This document shows positions 39,885-48,442 of a stretch of DNA of 64,000 bases, piece after piece (the first letter of the stretch is position 1; every line of letters starts with the position of its first letter). The stretch is taken from positions 1 through 64,000 of the forward strand of contig JBBPIM010000009.1 of assembly GCA_038040325.1 (NCBI GenBank), written 5' to 3'. The notes under the pieces are model-generated. The model ran no database searches, was not told where the DNA came from, and saw only the letters and a program-made list of their open reading frames with translations. The translations under genes were made by a program, and so were the position numbers. The DNA comes from Mayfieldus profundus (GTDB taxonomy: Bacteria > Actinomycetota > Thermoleophilia > Solirubrobacterales > 70-9).

Positions 39885-41402
39885 CTACTGCTCGCGCCTG
39901 TCGCGTCCGGGGCCGCCGCGCAGCGTGTCCTCGCCGGGCCCCCCGGTGAGCTGGTCGGGGCCGTTTCCTCCCTTCAGCAAGTCGTTGCCCTTGTCGCCGA
40001 ACAACTTGTCGCGGCCGGGATTGCCGTAGAGCCTGTCGCCCGCCTTCCCGCCGACCAGGTTGTCGTTGCCCTTGCCGGCGGTCAGCCTGTCCCGGCCCGC
40101 ACCGCCGTCGATCTTGTCCGCGCCGTTGCCGCCGCTTGCGACGTCGGCCCCGGCCTTGCCGAGGATCACATCGGCCGCGTCGCCGCCGGAGAAGGTGTCG
40201 TTGCCGTCCCCGCCGGTGAGGCGGTTGCGCCCCTCCCCGCCGCAGATCAGGTCCGCCCCGTCGCGGCCCTCGACGATGTCGTTGCCGTCCTGCGCGACGA
40301 TCACGTCGCGGCCCGCCGTGCCGACGATCGTGTCGGTCTCGTCGGTGCCCACCATGGTCGCGTACTCGCCGCGACACTTCGGCGGCACCACCAGGAGGCC
40401 GACGGGGTCGACAAACAGACCCGGGGTGGAGCTGAAGTTGTTCGACAGCGCGATCTGTAGGCCGGTCTCCCGGTCGACCCGGATGACGCCGCCGCCGCCG
40501 CTGAATGCCGCGGGATCGGCGACCACGGCTGCGCCGTCCGCAGCGACGTCGATCCCGACAGGCTGCGAGAAGTAGCCGTCGACTGAGAGCGCGGCCCGCT
40601 GCCCGCTGAACCGGCTTGCCCGGATCACCCCCTTCGCGTCTGTCGTGCCGGAGTCGTTGGCGACCAGCAGGTTGCCGTTGGGCTCGGCCGCCAGGCCGTA
40701 GGGGTCCTCGAAGAGGTCAGCGCCGGAAAGGGCGTTGCTGGAGATCAGGAACTCCTGGCTTGTCTCGAGGTCCACCCCGACGACCGCGCCGGTCTGGTCG
40801 GCGCCGGGCGGGCCATTGAGGTCGGCCACGGCCAGGTCGCCGCCGGCCTCGATCGCGATCCCGTAGGGGTCGTCGAAGAGGTCGAGGTCGGAGTTGGCGT
40901 TGCTGACCACCGGGAATTGCCCGCCGGTCTCGCGGTTGACCCCGATCACGCCGCCGGGGCCGCTGTAGGCGTTCTGGTCGGCAACGTAGATCGCCCCGGT
41001 CGCCGAGACAGCGATCCCGCTGGGATCGGCGAACAGGTCGAGGACGGAGATCGCGTGGTTGGAGAGAGCGGTCTGGCGGCCGCTGTCAGGGTCCACGCTG
41101 ATCACGCCACCCGACCCTCCGAACGCCTCGCGGTCGGCTACCAGCAGGCTGCCGTCGGAGTCAAGGGCGACTGCGGAGGGGTCGACGAAGAGGTCCTGGG
41201 GGGAGATCGCGTTGCTGGAGACGACCGACTGCTGGCCGGTTCCCGAATCGACCCGGATCAGAGCGCCCGCCCCCCCATCGGCATTGGAGTCGGCGACGAT
41301 TACGTCACCAGGCTCGATTGCCGCCTGTGCGGGCACGGTGAACAGGAAGACCGCAATGACGGCCCCCGCAACGCTGCGCAGTGATGTGGTTGCTGCTCGC
41401 AC
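39885..41402 (-). CDS. Secreted beta-propeller/RTX protein, paralogue 2
   Basis: 505 residues from GTG 41402, with signal peptide ending TVPAQAA. Same architecture as paralogue 1: repeats such as VISVDPDSGRQTALSNHA and DPSGIAV, a conserved VDPVGLLVVPPKCRGEYAT linker, then GGEGRNRLTGGDGNDTF-type RTX nonapeptides ending GGPGRDRREQ. The upstream frame continues through the P-type ATPase on the other strand, which is a shadow. The start region (GTTGGGAAG...CAGGGTGCG) aligns with that of paralogue 1, supporting both starts. Confidence 0.85.
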   Translation of the reverse strand: MRAATTSLRSVAGAVIAVFLFTVPAQAAIEPGDVIVADSNADGGAGALIRVDSGTGQQSVVSSNAISPQDLFVDPSAVALDSDGSLLVADREAFGGSGGVISVDPDSGRQTALSNHAISVLDLFADPSGIAVSATGAIYVADQNAYSGPGGVIGVNRETGGQFPVVSNANSDLDLFDDPYGIAIEAGGDLAVADLNGPPGADQTGAVVGVDLETSQEFLISSNALSGADLFEDPYGLAAEPNGNLLVANDSGTTDAKGVIRASRFSGQRAALSVDGYFSQPVGIDVAADGAAVVADPAAFSGGGGVIRVDRETGLQIALSNNFSSTPGLFVDPVGLLVVPPKCRGEYATMVGTDETDTIVGTAGRDVIVAQDGNDIVEGRDGADLICGGEGRNRLTGGDGNDTFSGGDAADVILGKAGADVASGGNGADKIDGGAGRDRLTAGKGNDNLVGGKAGDRLYGNPGRDKLFGDKGNDLLKGGNGPDQLTGGPGEDTLRGGPGRDRREQ

Positions 41403-41458
41403 CCTGGATTCTTCCCAACCCCCGAAGGCGGCGATGGTAGCGGCGCCCACGGCTTCGC

Positions 41459-41464
41459 TATAGA
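41459..41464 (+). promoter_or_regulatory. -10-like TATAGA before the P-type ATPase
   Basis: TATAGA ends 7 nt before GTG 41472, the spacing of a leaderless transcript. Confidence 0.45.
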
Positions 41465-41471
41465 TGGTCGA

Positions 41472-43967
41472 GTGAGCGCGGCCGCGATCGAGACAGGGCT
41501 GAGCAGCGCCGAGGCCGCCAAGCGCCTCAACAAGCTCGGCCCGCCCCCGGAGACCTCGAGCCGCTCGATCTCGAGCATCATCGCCGGCAACGTCTTCACG
41601 CTGTTCAACGCGATCCTCGGCGTGTTCTTCGTGCTGGTGCTCTCGCTTGGCCTGTTCGCCGACGCGCTGTTCGGCCTGATCGCGATCGTCAACAGCTACA
41701 TCGGGATCCGGCAGGAGCTGAAGGCGAAGGAGGTCCTGGACCAGCTCGCGATCGTGGTTGCGCCCCGGGCCAAGGCTGTCCGGGACGGGCAGGTGCAGGA
41801 GCTGCTCGCCGAGGAGGTGGTCCCCGGCGATGTGGTCAGGATCGAGCCGGGCAACCAGCTGGTCGCCGATGGAGAGGTGATCAGCTCGCGCGGCTTGACC
41901 CTCGACGAGTCGGTTCTGACCGGCGAGGCCGACGGGGTTCGCAAAAGCCAGGGGGACCGCGCCCTTTCGGGCTCGTTCTGCATCGCCGGGTCCGGCTACT
42001 ACGAGGTCGATGCTGTGCGCGAGCAGAGCTACGCCGGCAGGCTGGCCGGCGAGGCCCGAGCCTTTCGCCACCCACCCTCGCCGCTGCAGCAGGAGGTCAA
42101 TCGGGTGCTGGTGGCAACGACCTACCTGATGATCCCGCTGGCGCTGGTCCTGATCCTCGCCCTCGCCGCCCGCGAGACCGACCTGCGCGAAGCGGCCCAG
42201 ACGGCCACGGCAGGGCTGATCACCCTGATCCCGGAGGGCCTGGTGCTGCTGATGAGCGTGACGCTGGCGGTGGCGGCTGTGCGCCTGGCAAGGATGGACA
42301 CCCTGATCCAGCAGATGAGCGCAACGGAGTCGCTGGCCGCAGTGGACACGATCTGCGTCGACAAGACGGGGACGCTGACCGACGGTGAGCTGGAGCTGGC
42401 GTCGGTGGAGGTCGCGGACCCTTCCAATCCGGCCGCCGCGCATCAGGCGCTGGCCCGCTTCGCCGCCAGCGCCGGAGACCGCAATCGCACCCTGCAGGCG
42501 ATCGCCGACCGCTACCCCGGCAAGGCGGAGAGGGTCGTTGCCGAGGTCCCGTTCTCCTCGCAATGGAAGTGGAGCGGCGTCACTCTCGATGGAGGGCGGC
42601 CCGTCTCCTACGTGCTCGGAGGGCCCGACGTCCTGCAGCAGGCCGGGGCGATGGACCTGCCGCCGACCTTGGCCCACACGCTGGAGCAGCAGACGACCGC
42701 CGGCCGGCGCGTGGTCGTGTTCGGTGAGGCGACCGAGCCACTGCCCCGCGAGCCGAGCGCGTCGCCGCCGCCGCGGCTGACCGCGCTGGCTCTGGTCGTG
42801 CTCGAGGAGACGCTGCGCCCCGACGCCGCGGAGACGATCGCCTACATGCGCGAGCAGGAGATGGACCTGAAGCTGATCTCCGGCGACGCGCGTCCCACCG
42901 TGACCGCGGTCGCCTACGCGGTGGGGGTGCCGCGCGAGGCGGGCGTGGTCGAGGGCCCGCAGCTGCCCGAGGACGAGCGTGCCCTGGCGCAGGTGGCAGA
43001 GGAGAACACGATCTTCTGCCGCATCAAGCCGGAGCAGAAGAAGGCGCTCGTGGGGGCGCTCTCGGCATCGGGGCGCTTCACCGCGATGATCGGCGACGGC
43101 GTCAACGACGTGCCGGCGATGAAGCGCGCCCGGCTCGCGGTCGGAATGGGCTCGGGCACGCAGGTGACCAAGGGCGTCGCCGACATCGTGCTGCTCAAGG
43201 ACCAGTTCTCGCGGCTGCCGCAGGCCGTGAACGAGGGGCGCCGCATCGCCCGCAACATCCACCGTCTCGGCCGCCTCTATCTGACCAAGACGGTGTACGC
43301 GGCAGCTCTGATCGTGCTCGTCGCCGTGCCCGGGTTCGCGTTCCCCTTCCTGCCCCGCCATCTCACGCTGGCGGCGTTCCTGACCATCGGCATTCCCTCC
43401 TTCGTGCTGGCCCTGGCGCCCTCCGACGGGCCGCTTTACAGAGGGCGGCTGCTGCGCTCCCTGGCCGCCTTCGCCGTCCCCGCCGGGCTGGCGATCGCGT
43501 TCGCCTCGATCCTCTCCTTCTTCCTTGTCGACAGCGTGTTCGGCGGCTCGCTCGAGGACGGGCGAACGGCGGCGACCACGACGCTGATCGTGCTCGGGCT
43601 CAGCTTCGTGCTGCTGCTCGAGCGCGGCCCGGGCCGCGAGCACATCGCGATCCAGAGCTACATGCTGGCGCTGGTCGCAGGTCTCGGCGCGCTGTTCGCG
43701 CTGGGGCTGGCGGCAGGCCCGGTACGCGACTTCTTCGAGATGACCCTGCTCAGCGCCGGCCAGTGGTTCCTGGCGCTGCTCTCGGCGGCGGCGGGGCTGA
43801 TCATCGCCAGCGTGATCTGGCGGCTGCCGTACATCCAGGCATTGGAGGGCCCAGGTGCGGGCGGCGGCAAGACCGAGCCCGAGCCGACCCACCACCGAAT
43901 CGCTCCCGCCTCCCGGTCCACGGGGGCAGCCCGGACCGCGGTACGGGCGCTGCGCCGGGGTCGCTAG
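41472..43967 (+). CDS. Cation-transporting P-type ATPase, CtpE-like
   Basis: 831 residues without heavy-metal-binding domain. Actuator LDESVLTGEADG (TGE), phosphorylated Asp297 in VDKTGTLTDGE, membrane motif IPEGLVLL (no second Pro after PEGL), hinge MIGDGVNDVPAMKRARLAVGMG and six C-terminal TM helices. PEGL and overall pattern resemble mycobacterial CtpE, reported as a calcium-uptake ATPase; calcium as substrate is inferred. The last 50 residues are charged and disordered. GTG start with a TATAGA element 7 nt upstream. Ends in a shared CTAG with marR. Confidence 0.92.
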   Translation: MSAAAIETGLSSAEAAKRLNKLGPPPETSSRSISSIIAGNVFTLFNAILGVFFVLVLSLGLFADALFGLIAIVNSYIGIRQELKAKEVLDQLAIVVAPRAKAVRDGQVQELLAEEVVPGDVVRIEPGNQLVADGEVISSRGLTLDESVLTGEADGVRKSQGDRALSGSFCIAGSGYYEVDAVREQSYAGRLAGEARAFRHPPSPLQQEVNRVLVATTYLMIPLALVLILALAARETDLREAAQTATAGLITLIPEGLVLLMSVTLAVAAVRLARMDTLIQQMSATESLAAVDTICVDKTGTLTDGELELASVEVADPSNPAAAHQALARFAASAGDRNRTLQAIADRYPGKAERVVAEVPFSSQWKWSGVTLDGGRPVSYVLGGPDVLQQAGAMDLPPTLAHTLEQQTTAGRRVVVFGEATEPLPREPSASPPPRLTALALVVLEETLRPDAAETIAYMREQEMDLKLISGDARPTVTAVAYAVGVPREAGVVEGPQLPEDERALAQVAEENTIFCRIKPEQKKALVGALSASGRFTAMIGDGVNDVPAMKRARLAVGMGSGTQVTKGVADIVLLKDQFSRLPQAVNEGRRIARNIHRLGRLYLTKTVYAAALIVLVAVPGFAFPFLPRHLTLAAFLTIGIPSFVLALAPSDGPLYRGRLLRSLAAFAVPAGLAIAFASILSFFLVDSVFGGSLEDGRTAATTTLIVLGLSFVLLLERGPGREHIAIQSYMLALVAGLGALFALGLAAGPVRDFFEMTLLSAGQWFLALLSAAAGLIIASVIWRLPYIQALEGPGAGGGKTEPEPTHHRIAPASRSTGAARTAVRALRRGR

Positions 43968-44455
43968 CGGGCGGGCTCGCCAGCCGGGTCCGACTCGGCT
44001 TCGCCGCCGATTCGCTCCAGCAGCCCGGCCAGCGTCTTCGCCTCCTCGTCGGACATCGCTCCCGCGAAGCCGGCCCCCAGCTCGCCCTCGTAGATGGGGG
44101 ACATCTCGCGCAGCGTCCTCTCTCCGGCCTCGGTAAGGATCACGAGCAGGCCGCGGCGGTCGGTGTCGCAGGCGCGGCGCTCGACCAGGCCTGCGTCCTC
44201 GATGCGGTCGAGCAGGCGGGTCATGCCACTGCGGCTGATCGTCACGCCGCAGCCGAGGTCACGGGGGCGCATCGCGTGCTGCGGCGCGTCGTCCAGCGCC
44301 CGCAGCACGTCGTACCAGCTGAGCGGGGGAAGGTCCGCCTCCGCAAACGCGACGGTCAAGCGCGCGACCTGCGCGGCGTGGGCACTCAGCAGCGCCCGCC
44401 AGGCGGCGATCCGCTGCTCAGAGATCTCATCTTTCTGGGCCGTGTCCGAGGGCAT
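43964..44455 (-). CDS. MarR-family regulator (divergent from yceI)
   Basis: 163 residues: winged helix with LSWYDVLRALDDAP, VTISRSGMTRLLDRIEDAGLVER (recognition helix, read in parts) and wing DTDRRGLLVILTEAGERTL. The gene is divergent from the yceI/flavin reductase pair and its promoter contains a palindrome, so it probably represses both. ATG 44455 follows the -10 by 6 nt, indicating a leaderless mRNA. Ligand unknown, but an oxidative or electrophile signal would suit the neighbours. Confidence 0.92.
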   Translation of the reverse strand: MPSDTAQKDEISEQRIAAWRALLSAHAAQVARLTVAFAEADLPPLSWYDVLRALDDAPQHAMRPRDLGCGVTISRSGMTRLLDRIEDAGLVERRACDTDRRGLLVILTEAGERTLREMSPIYEGELGAGFAGAMSDEEAKTLAGLLERIGGEAESDPAGEPAR

Positions 44456-44461
44456 GGCTTC

Positions 44462-44489
44462 ATTGTATCGGCAATTGTTGATATCTCAA
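44462..44489 (-). promoter_or_regulatory. marR promoter
   Basis: Minus strand -35 TTGAGA (44484-44489), 16-nt spacer, -10 TACAAT (44462-44467), then 6 nt to ATG. Confidence 0.7.
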
Positions 44490-44490
44490 C
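44477..44490. promoter_or_regulatory. MarR operator 1 (GTTGA-N4-TCAAC)
   Basis: Palindrome GTTGA-TATC-TCAAC covering the marR -35. Size and position suit a MarR dimer and autorepression. Confidence 0.55.
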
Positions 44491-44514
44491 TAAACCTGCT
44501 ACCGTGGTGCGTGT

Positions 44515-44534
44515 GTTGTTGCCTAATCAACAAC
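44515..44534. promoter_or_regulatory. MarR operator 2 (GTTGTTG-N6-CAACAAC)
   Basis: Perfect 7-bp arms with 6-nt spacing, 41 bp before the yceI ATG; shares the GTTG/CAAC half-site with operator 1. Likely controls the yceI direction. Confidence 0.6.
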
Positions 44535-44575
44535 TGCAGTCTCAACAAAGCGATACTGGACCAAGGAGGCACCAA

Positions 44576-45136
44576 ATGAGCACAGCAACGGCAGCCAGGC
44601 AGACCGCCCTCCCGGTCGGAACCTGGGAGATCGACCCGATCCACTCGAACCTCGGATTCGAGGTAAAGCACTTCGGAATCTCGACTTTCCGCGGCCGCTT
44701 CACCGGCTTCGAGGGAACGATCGAGACCGGCGACGAAGGCCTCGCCCGCGTCGAGGGCTCAATCGACATCGCCAGCGTCGATGTCCAAGACGAGAAGCTG
44801 GCAGGACATCTGGCCAGCGAGGACTTCTTCGACGCCGAGCATCACCCGAAGGCGCACTTCGTCTCGACCTCGATCGAGCGCTCGGACGACGGCTACCGCC
44901 TGGTCGGCGACCTGACCCTGCGCGGCCAGACCCGGCCGGTCGAGCTCGACGTGCGGATCGAGGGCATTGGAGTCGATCCGTATGGAAACGATCGCATCAG
45001 TCTCAGTGCGACTGGCGAGATCGACCGCACCGACTACCGGATCGACTGGAACAGCACGCTGGACAACGGCGCCGCCGTGGTCGGCGAGAGGGTCGGCCTC
45101 GTCATCACCGCCGAGGCAGTTCGAAAGGAGGCATGA
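44576..45136 (+). CDS. YceI-family isoprenoid-binding protein
   Basis: 186 residues with the complete lipocalin-like YceI domain: WEIDPIHSNLGFEVKHFGIS, FRGRFTGFEGTI, SVDVQDEKLAGHLASEDFFDAEHHPKAHF (parts) and LTLRGQTRPVELDV. No signal peptide, so cytoplasmic, unlike many YceI proteins. Binds polyisoprenoid or similar hydrophobic molecules in known members. AGGAGG 8 nt before ATG. Overlaps the following reductase by 4 bp (ATGA). Confidence 0.93.
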   Translation: MSTATAARQTALPVGTWEIDPIHSNLGFEVKHFGISTFRGRFTGFEGTIETGDEGLARVEGSIDIASVDVQDEKLAGHLASEDFFDAEHHPKAHFVSTSIERSDDGYRLVGDLTLRGQTRPVELDVRIEGIGVDPYGNDRISLSATGEIDRTDYRIDWNSTLDNGAAVVGERVGLVITAEAVRKEA

Positions 45137-45699
45137 CGATGAGGGTCCTGGCCATCCCCGGGAGCCTTCGCCACGGCTCCTACAGCCGCGGGCTCCTGCG
45201 CGCCGCGCAGGAGCTCGCCCCGTACGGGGTCGAAGTGGAGATCTACGACGGGCTGGCAGAACTCCCGATCTACAACGAGGACCTCGAAAGTGCGGTTCCG
45301 ACCCCGGTCGAGGACCTTCGCACGCGGATCTCGGCGGCCGACGCGCTGCTGATCGCCACCCCCGAATACAACGCCTCGATCCCCGGGGGGCTGAAGAACG
45401 CCGTTGATTGGGCCTCGCGGCCGCGCGAGTCGGCCTCGCTGGCCGGCAAGCCGGTCGCCGTCGTCTCGTCGAGCCCCTCCCCGTTCGGCGGCACCTGGGC
45501 GGGCGAGCAGCTGCGCCGCTCGCTCGCGATTGCGGGAGCACGGGTGCTCGACCGGGAGCTGGCTATCGGCAAGGTCGTGGAGCTGTTCGACGGAGGCGAG
45601 CTGGCCGATGAGGCGACCCGGCGCGAGCTCGCCGAGCTGGTCGACGACCTCGTCGAGCTGGCCAGCGAGGCGCAGGCAGCCGAAGCGCTCGCCGCCTGA
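45133..45699 (+). CDS. NADPH-dependent FMN/quinone reductase
   Basis: 188 residues, flavodoxin-like: phosphate loop GSLRHGSYSRGLLRAA, TPEYNASIPGGLKNAVDWASRP contacting FMN, and SSPSPFGGTWAGEQLRRSL. Resembles the ArsH/ChrR/SUPERfamily-type reductases that give two-electron reduction of quinones or metals. Translationally coupled to yceI and presumably under the same MarR regulator, so a quinone or electrophile stress module is plausible. Confidence 0.92.
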   Translation: MTMRVLAIPGSLRHGSYSRGLLRAAQELAPYGVEVEIYDGLAELPIYNEDLESAVPTPVEDLRTRISAADALLIATPEYNASIPGGLKNAVDWASRPRESASLAGKPVAVVSSSPSPFGGTWAGEQLRRSLAIAGARVLDRELAIGKVVELFDGGELADEATRRELAELVDDLVELASEAQAAEALAA

Positions 45700-45728
45700 G
45701 CACGGCGCCGACGCGCCAGCGGACCTTC

Positions 45729-46163
45729 TCAGGCGCCTTCGGGCGCGATCACAAACTGGGTCAATGTGAACAACGCCATCCGGCGGTCGCCGCGATGGAT
45801 GTCCACCACCCAGACCTGGGTGCGGCGGCCGATGTGGCGCGGCTCGGCGGTGGCGACCAGCTCATCGCCCTCGCGCCCGGCCGAGAACACGTTGAGCTTC
45901 AGCTCCACGGTCGTGAAGTCGTAGCCGACCGGCAGGTTGCGGAAGGTCCCCCAGGCCGCGACGCTGTCGGCAAGCGCCACCCAGACCCCGCCGTGTACGA
46001 AACCGCCGGGGTGAAGGTGGCGGCGGTCGACGACGATGCTCCCGCGGGCGCGGTCCTCCGAGATCTCCAGCGGCTCGATGCCGACGTCACCTGGGAAGGT
46101 CCCCTGGATCCGCTCGCGGATCGAGTCGGGCGTGATGTGCGGATTGTTGCCGAGCTCTGCCAC
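45729..46163 (-). CDS. PaaI-type hotdog-fold thioesterase
   Basis: 144 residues. The signature RHLHPGGFVHGGVWVALADSVAAWGT holds the HGG and following Asp of PaaI-like acyl-CoA thioesterases; the strand TTVELKLNVFSAGREGDELV follows. Probably hydrolyses a short or aromatic acyl-CoA. Co-directional with the crotonase 36 bp upstream, which supports a shared CoA-thioester pathway. Confidence 0.92.
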   Translation of the reverse strand: MAELGNNPHITPDSIRERIQGTFPGDVGIEPLEISEDRARGSIVVDRRHLHPGGFVHGGVWVALADSVAAWGTFRNLPVGYDFTTVELKLNVFSAGREGDELVATAEPRHIGRRTQVWVVDIHRGDRRMALFTLTQFVIAPEGA

Positions 46164-46199
46164 GGCGCGGCAGCGTATCTGCGCCGGCCGCGCGGGGGG

Positions 46200-47159
46200 C
46201 TAGCCCGGGACCCCGAAGCCCCCGAGGCCGAAGTCGCCGAACGGCTCGTCGCGCTCGCGCACCGCCTCCTTGAAGCCGGACTCGGCGGCGCGGCGGACGA
46301 ACGCGTGGCCCTCCTCGGTGTGACGGGTGATGCCGTCGAAGAAGGTGCCCAGAAGCTGGGTCGCGTGCAGGCCCTGAGCGTAGGCGACCTGGTTGGTGAG
46401 CAGCTTCATCATCACCAGCTGGTTGATCGGCAGGCGGGCGACCCGCTCCAGCAGCGCCTCGAAGCGCTCATCGAGGCGATCGGCCGGCGCGGCCTCCGTT
46501 GCAAGCCCCCACTCGGCGGCCTCGGCGCCGGTCAGCGAATCGCCGGTCAGCAGCAGCCGCTTGGCCCGCATGATCCCGATCCGGTGCGCCCAGAGCGCGG
46601 TCGTGGGCGAGCCCCAGACGCGGGCCGGCGGATAGCCGATCTTGGCGTCGTCGGCGATCACGATCAGGTCCGAGCACAGCACCATGTCGGTCCCCCCGGC
46701 GATGCAGAACCCCTGCACCTTGCAGAGCACCGGTTTTTCGGAGTGGAACAGGCTCATGAACCCGCGCACGTTTCGCCACATCATCTGGAAGTCGGTGACC
46801 GGGTCCCAGTTGCTCTCGGGGGCGTGGTTGCGGGCGATCACCTGCGGGTCGAGCGGCGACCCCGGGGGAACCTCTGCGTCACCCCCGCCGGCGTCCGATC
46901 CTTCCATCCGCGCCTCGGCGCCCATCGCCTCCATCCCGGCCTCTGCGGAGCCGACCAGGTCATAGCCGCCGCAGAAGCCGTTGCCGTTTCCCGCCAGCGC
47001 GATCACGTGCACCGCGGGGTCGAGGTTGGCCCGCTCGACGCAGGCGGCGATCTCGCGCGGCATCTCGAGGGTGATCGCGTTGCCGCGCTCGGGGCGGTTG
47101 AGGGTGATGCGGGCGACCCGCCCGTCCGCCTCGTAGGTGACCGTGCTCAGCTCGTCCAC
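46200..47159 (-). CDS. Enoyl-CoA hydratase/isomerase (crotonase family)
   Basis: 319 residues from GTG 47159, chosen for AGGAG 6 nt upstream; the longer frame overlaps the divergent oxidase. Crotonase motifs: ARITLNRPERGNAITLEMP, oxyanion-hole block AGNGNGFCGGYDL, VQGFCIAGGTDMVLCSDLIV. An unusual ~45-residue insert rich in Ala/Glu/Gly/Met lies after GYDLVGS. The classical second Glu is replaced in PARVWGSPTTALW, so hydratase activity is uncertain. Only 34 bp separate it from the divergent LhgO start. Confidence 0.9.
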   Translation of the reverse strand: MDELSTVTYEADGRVARITLNRPERGNAITLEMPREIAACVERANLDPAVHVIALAGNGNGFCGGYDLVGSAEAGMEAMGAEARMEGSDAGGGDAEVPPGSPLDPQVIARNHAPESNWDPVTDFQMMWRNVRGFMSLFHSEKPVLCKVQGFCIAGGTDMVLCSDLIVIADDAKIGYPPARVWGSPTTALWAHRIGIMRAKRLLLTGDSLTGAEAAEWGLATEAAPADRLDERFEALLERVARLPINQLVMMKLLTNQVAYAQGLHATQLLGTFFDGITRHTEEGHAFVRRAAESGFKEAVRERDEPFGDFGLGGFGVPG

Positions 47160-47180
47160 GACCTGCTCCTCTCGAAAAAA

Positions 47181-47186
47181 TAGGCT
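47181..47186 (+). promoter_or_regulatory. -10-like TAGGCT before the LhgO gene
   Basis: AATAGGCT, 7 nt before GTG 47194: leaderless spacing, in a 34-bp divergent gap. Confidence 0.45.
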
Positions 47187-47193
47187 GGAGCGC

Positions 47194-48417
47194 GTGACGC
47201 TAACGGCCGAGCCGCCTCCCGCGGAGTCCGAGCTGGTCGTGGTCGGGGCCGGGATCCTCGGACTGGCCACCGCCCGTGAGCTGCTGCGCCGCCGGCCCGG
47301 TGCATCGCTGGCCGTTCTCGAGGCCGAGCAGGAGATCGCCGCCCACCAGACCGGCCACACCAGCGGGGTGATCCACGCCGGCATCTACTACGAGCCGGGC
47401 TCGCTGAAGGCGCGGCTCTGTGTGGAGGGCGCCCGGGCCCTGTACGGGTACTGCGAGGAGCGCGAGATCCCGGTCAACCGCAACGGCAAGCTGATCGTCG
47501 CCACGGAGGAGGCGGAGCTGCAGCGGCTTGACGAGCTGGAGCGGCGCGGTCACGAGAACGACGTGCCGGGACTGCGGCGGGTTGCGCCCGACGAGATCGC
47601 TGAGATCGAGCCGCACGTGAAGGGAATCGCGGCGCTGCACTCGGCGGCCACAGGGGTCGTCGACTTCGCGGAGGTCGCTCGCGGCCTTGGTGCGGACGTC
47701 GGCGGTGGCGGCGGATCAATCCATTGCGGCTGTGCGGTCCAATCGGTCGCCGTGGAGGCCGGGGCGCTATTGATCGGACACCGGCACGGGCACACCCGCA
47801 CCCGCGCCGCGGTGTTCTGCGCCGGACTTTGGTCGGACCGGCTCGCGGTCGCCGCGGGGGCGCCGCAGGACCCTCGCATCGTCCCGATTCGGGGCGGCTA
47901 TCTGCGGCTGAAGCCGGCGCGGCGCGAGCTGGTTTGCGCCAGCGTCTACCCCGTACCGGATCCCGAGCTTCCGTTCCTCGGCCCCCACCTCACCCGCGGA
48001 ATCGACAGCGAGGTGCTGATCGGCCCCACGGCGCTGATCGCTCCCGCCCGCGACGCCTACCGCCTGCGACGGATGCGGCCCCGCGACATCGGCGCTGCTC
48101 TGGCCTGGCCGGGAACCTGGCGCCTCGCGGCCCGCCACTGGCGCACCGGCCTGGCCGAGATCCGCCGTGCAGCGAGCCAGCGTTCGTTCGTCGCCGAGGC
48201 TGCCCGCTACGTCCCCGAATTGGAGGCCGCCGACGTCGACCGCGGTCCGGCCGGGGTGCGGGCTCAGGCGCTCAGCCGTGACGGGCGCCTCGTCGACGAC
48301 TTCGTCATTCACCGCACCGAGCGCGCGGTCCACGTCCGCAACGCCCCCTCCCCCGCCGCGACCTCGTCGCTGGCGCTTGCGAGGCTGATCGCCGACCAGC
48401 TCGGCGACCTGGGATAG
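47194..48417 (+). CDS. lhgO: L-2-hydroxyglutarate oxidase/dehydrogenase
   Basis: 407 residues from GTG 47194. FAD-binding GAGILGLATARELLRRRPGA, then HTSGVIHAGIYYEPGSLKAR with LCVEGARALYGYCEE, the LhgO signature; C-terminal ATSSLALARLIADQL. Oxidises L-2-hydroxyglutarate to 2-oxoglutarate, an enzyme of metabolite repair or lysine/glutarate breakdown. Homologous glycerol-3-phosphate or D-amino acid oxidases lack the HAGIYY block. Followed after 25 bp by an acyl-CoA dehydrogenase. Confidence 0.9.
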   Translation: MTLTAEPPPAESELVVVGAGILGLATARELLRRRPGASLAVLEAEQEIAAHQTGHTSGVIHAGIYYEPGSLKARLCVEGARALYGYCEEREIPVNRNGKLIVATEEAELQRLDELERRGHENDVPGLRRVAPDEIAEIEPHVKGIAALHSAATGVVDFAEVARGLGADVGGGGGSIHCGCAVQSVAVEAGALLIGHRHGHTRTRAAVFCAGLWSDRLAVAAGAPQDPRIVPIRGGYLRLKPARRELVCASVYPVPDPELPFLGPHLTRGIDSEVLIGPTALIAPARDAYRLRRMRPRDIGAALAWPGTWRLAARHWRTGLAEIRRAASQRSFVAEAARYVPELEAADVDRGPAGVRAQALSRDGRLVDDFVIHRTERAVHVRNAPSPAATSSLALARLIADQLGDLG

Positions 48418-48420
48418 GCT
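48415..48420 (+). promoter_or_regulatory. -10-like TAGGCT before the acyl-CoA dehydrogenase
   Basis: GATAGGCT, whose TAG is the LhgO stop; 22 nt before ATG 48443 with GGGAAGAG between, a normal short leader. Confidence 0.35.
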
Positions 48421-48442
48421 CGCGCTGGGAAGAGCCGTTTCG

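Noticed and set aside
39885..43895. A 1336-residue minus-strand open frame
   Set aside because: Only the part up to 41402 has a signal peptide and family repeats; the rest is the antisense of the P-type ATPase and reads as low-complexity Arg/Gln/His sequence.
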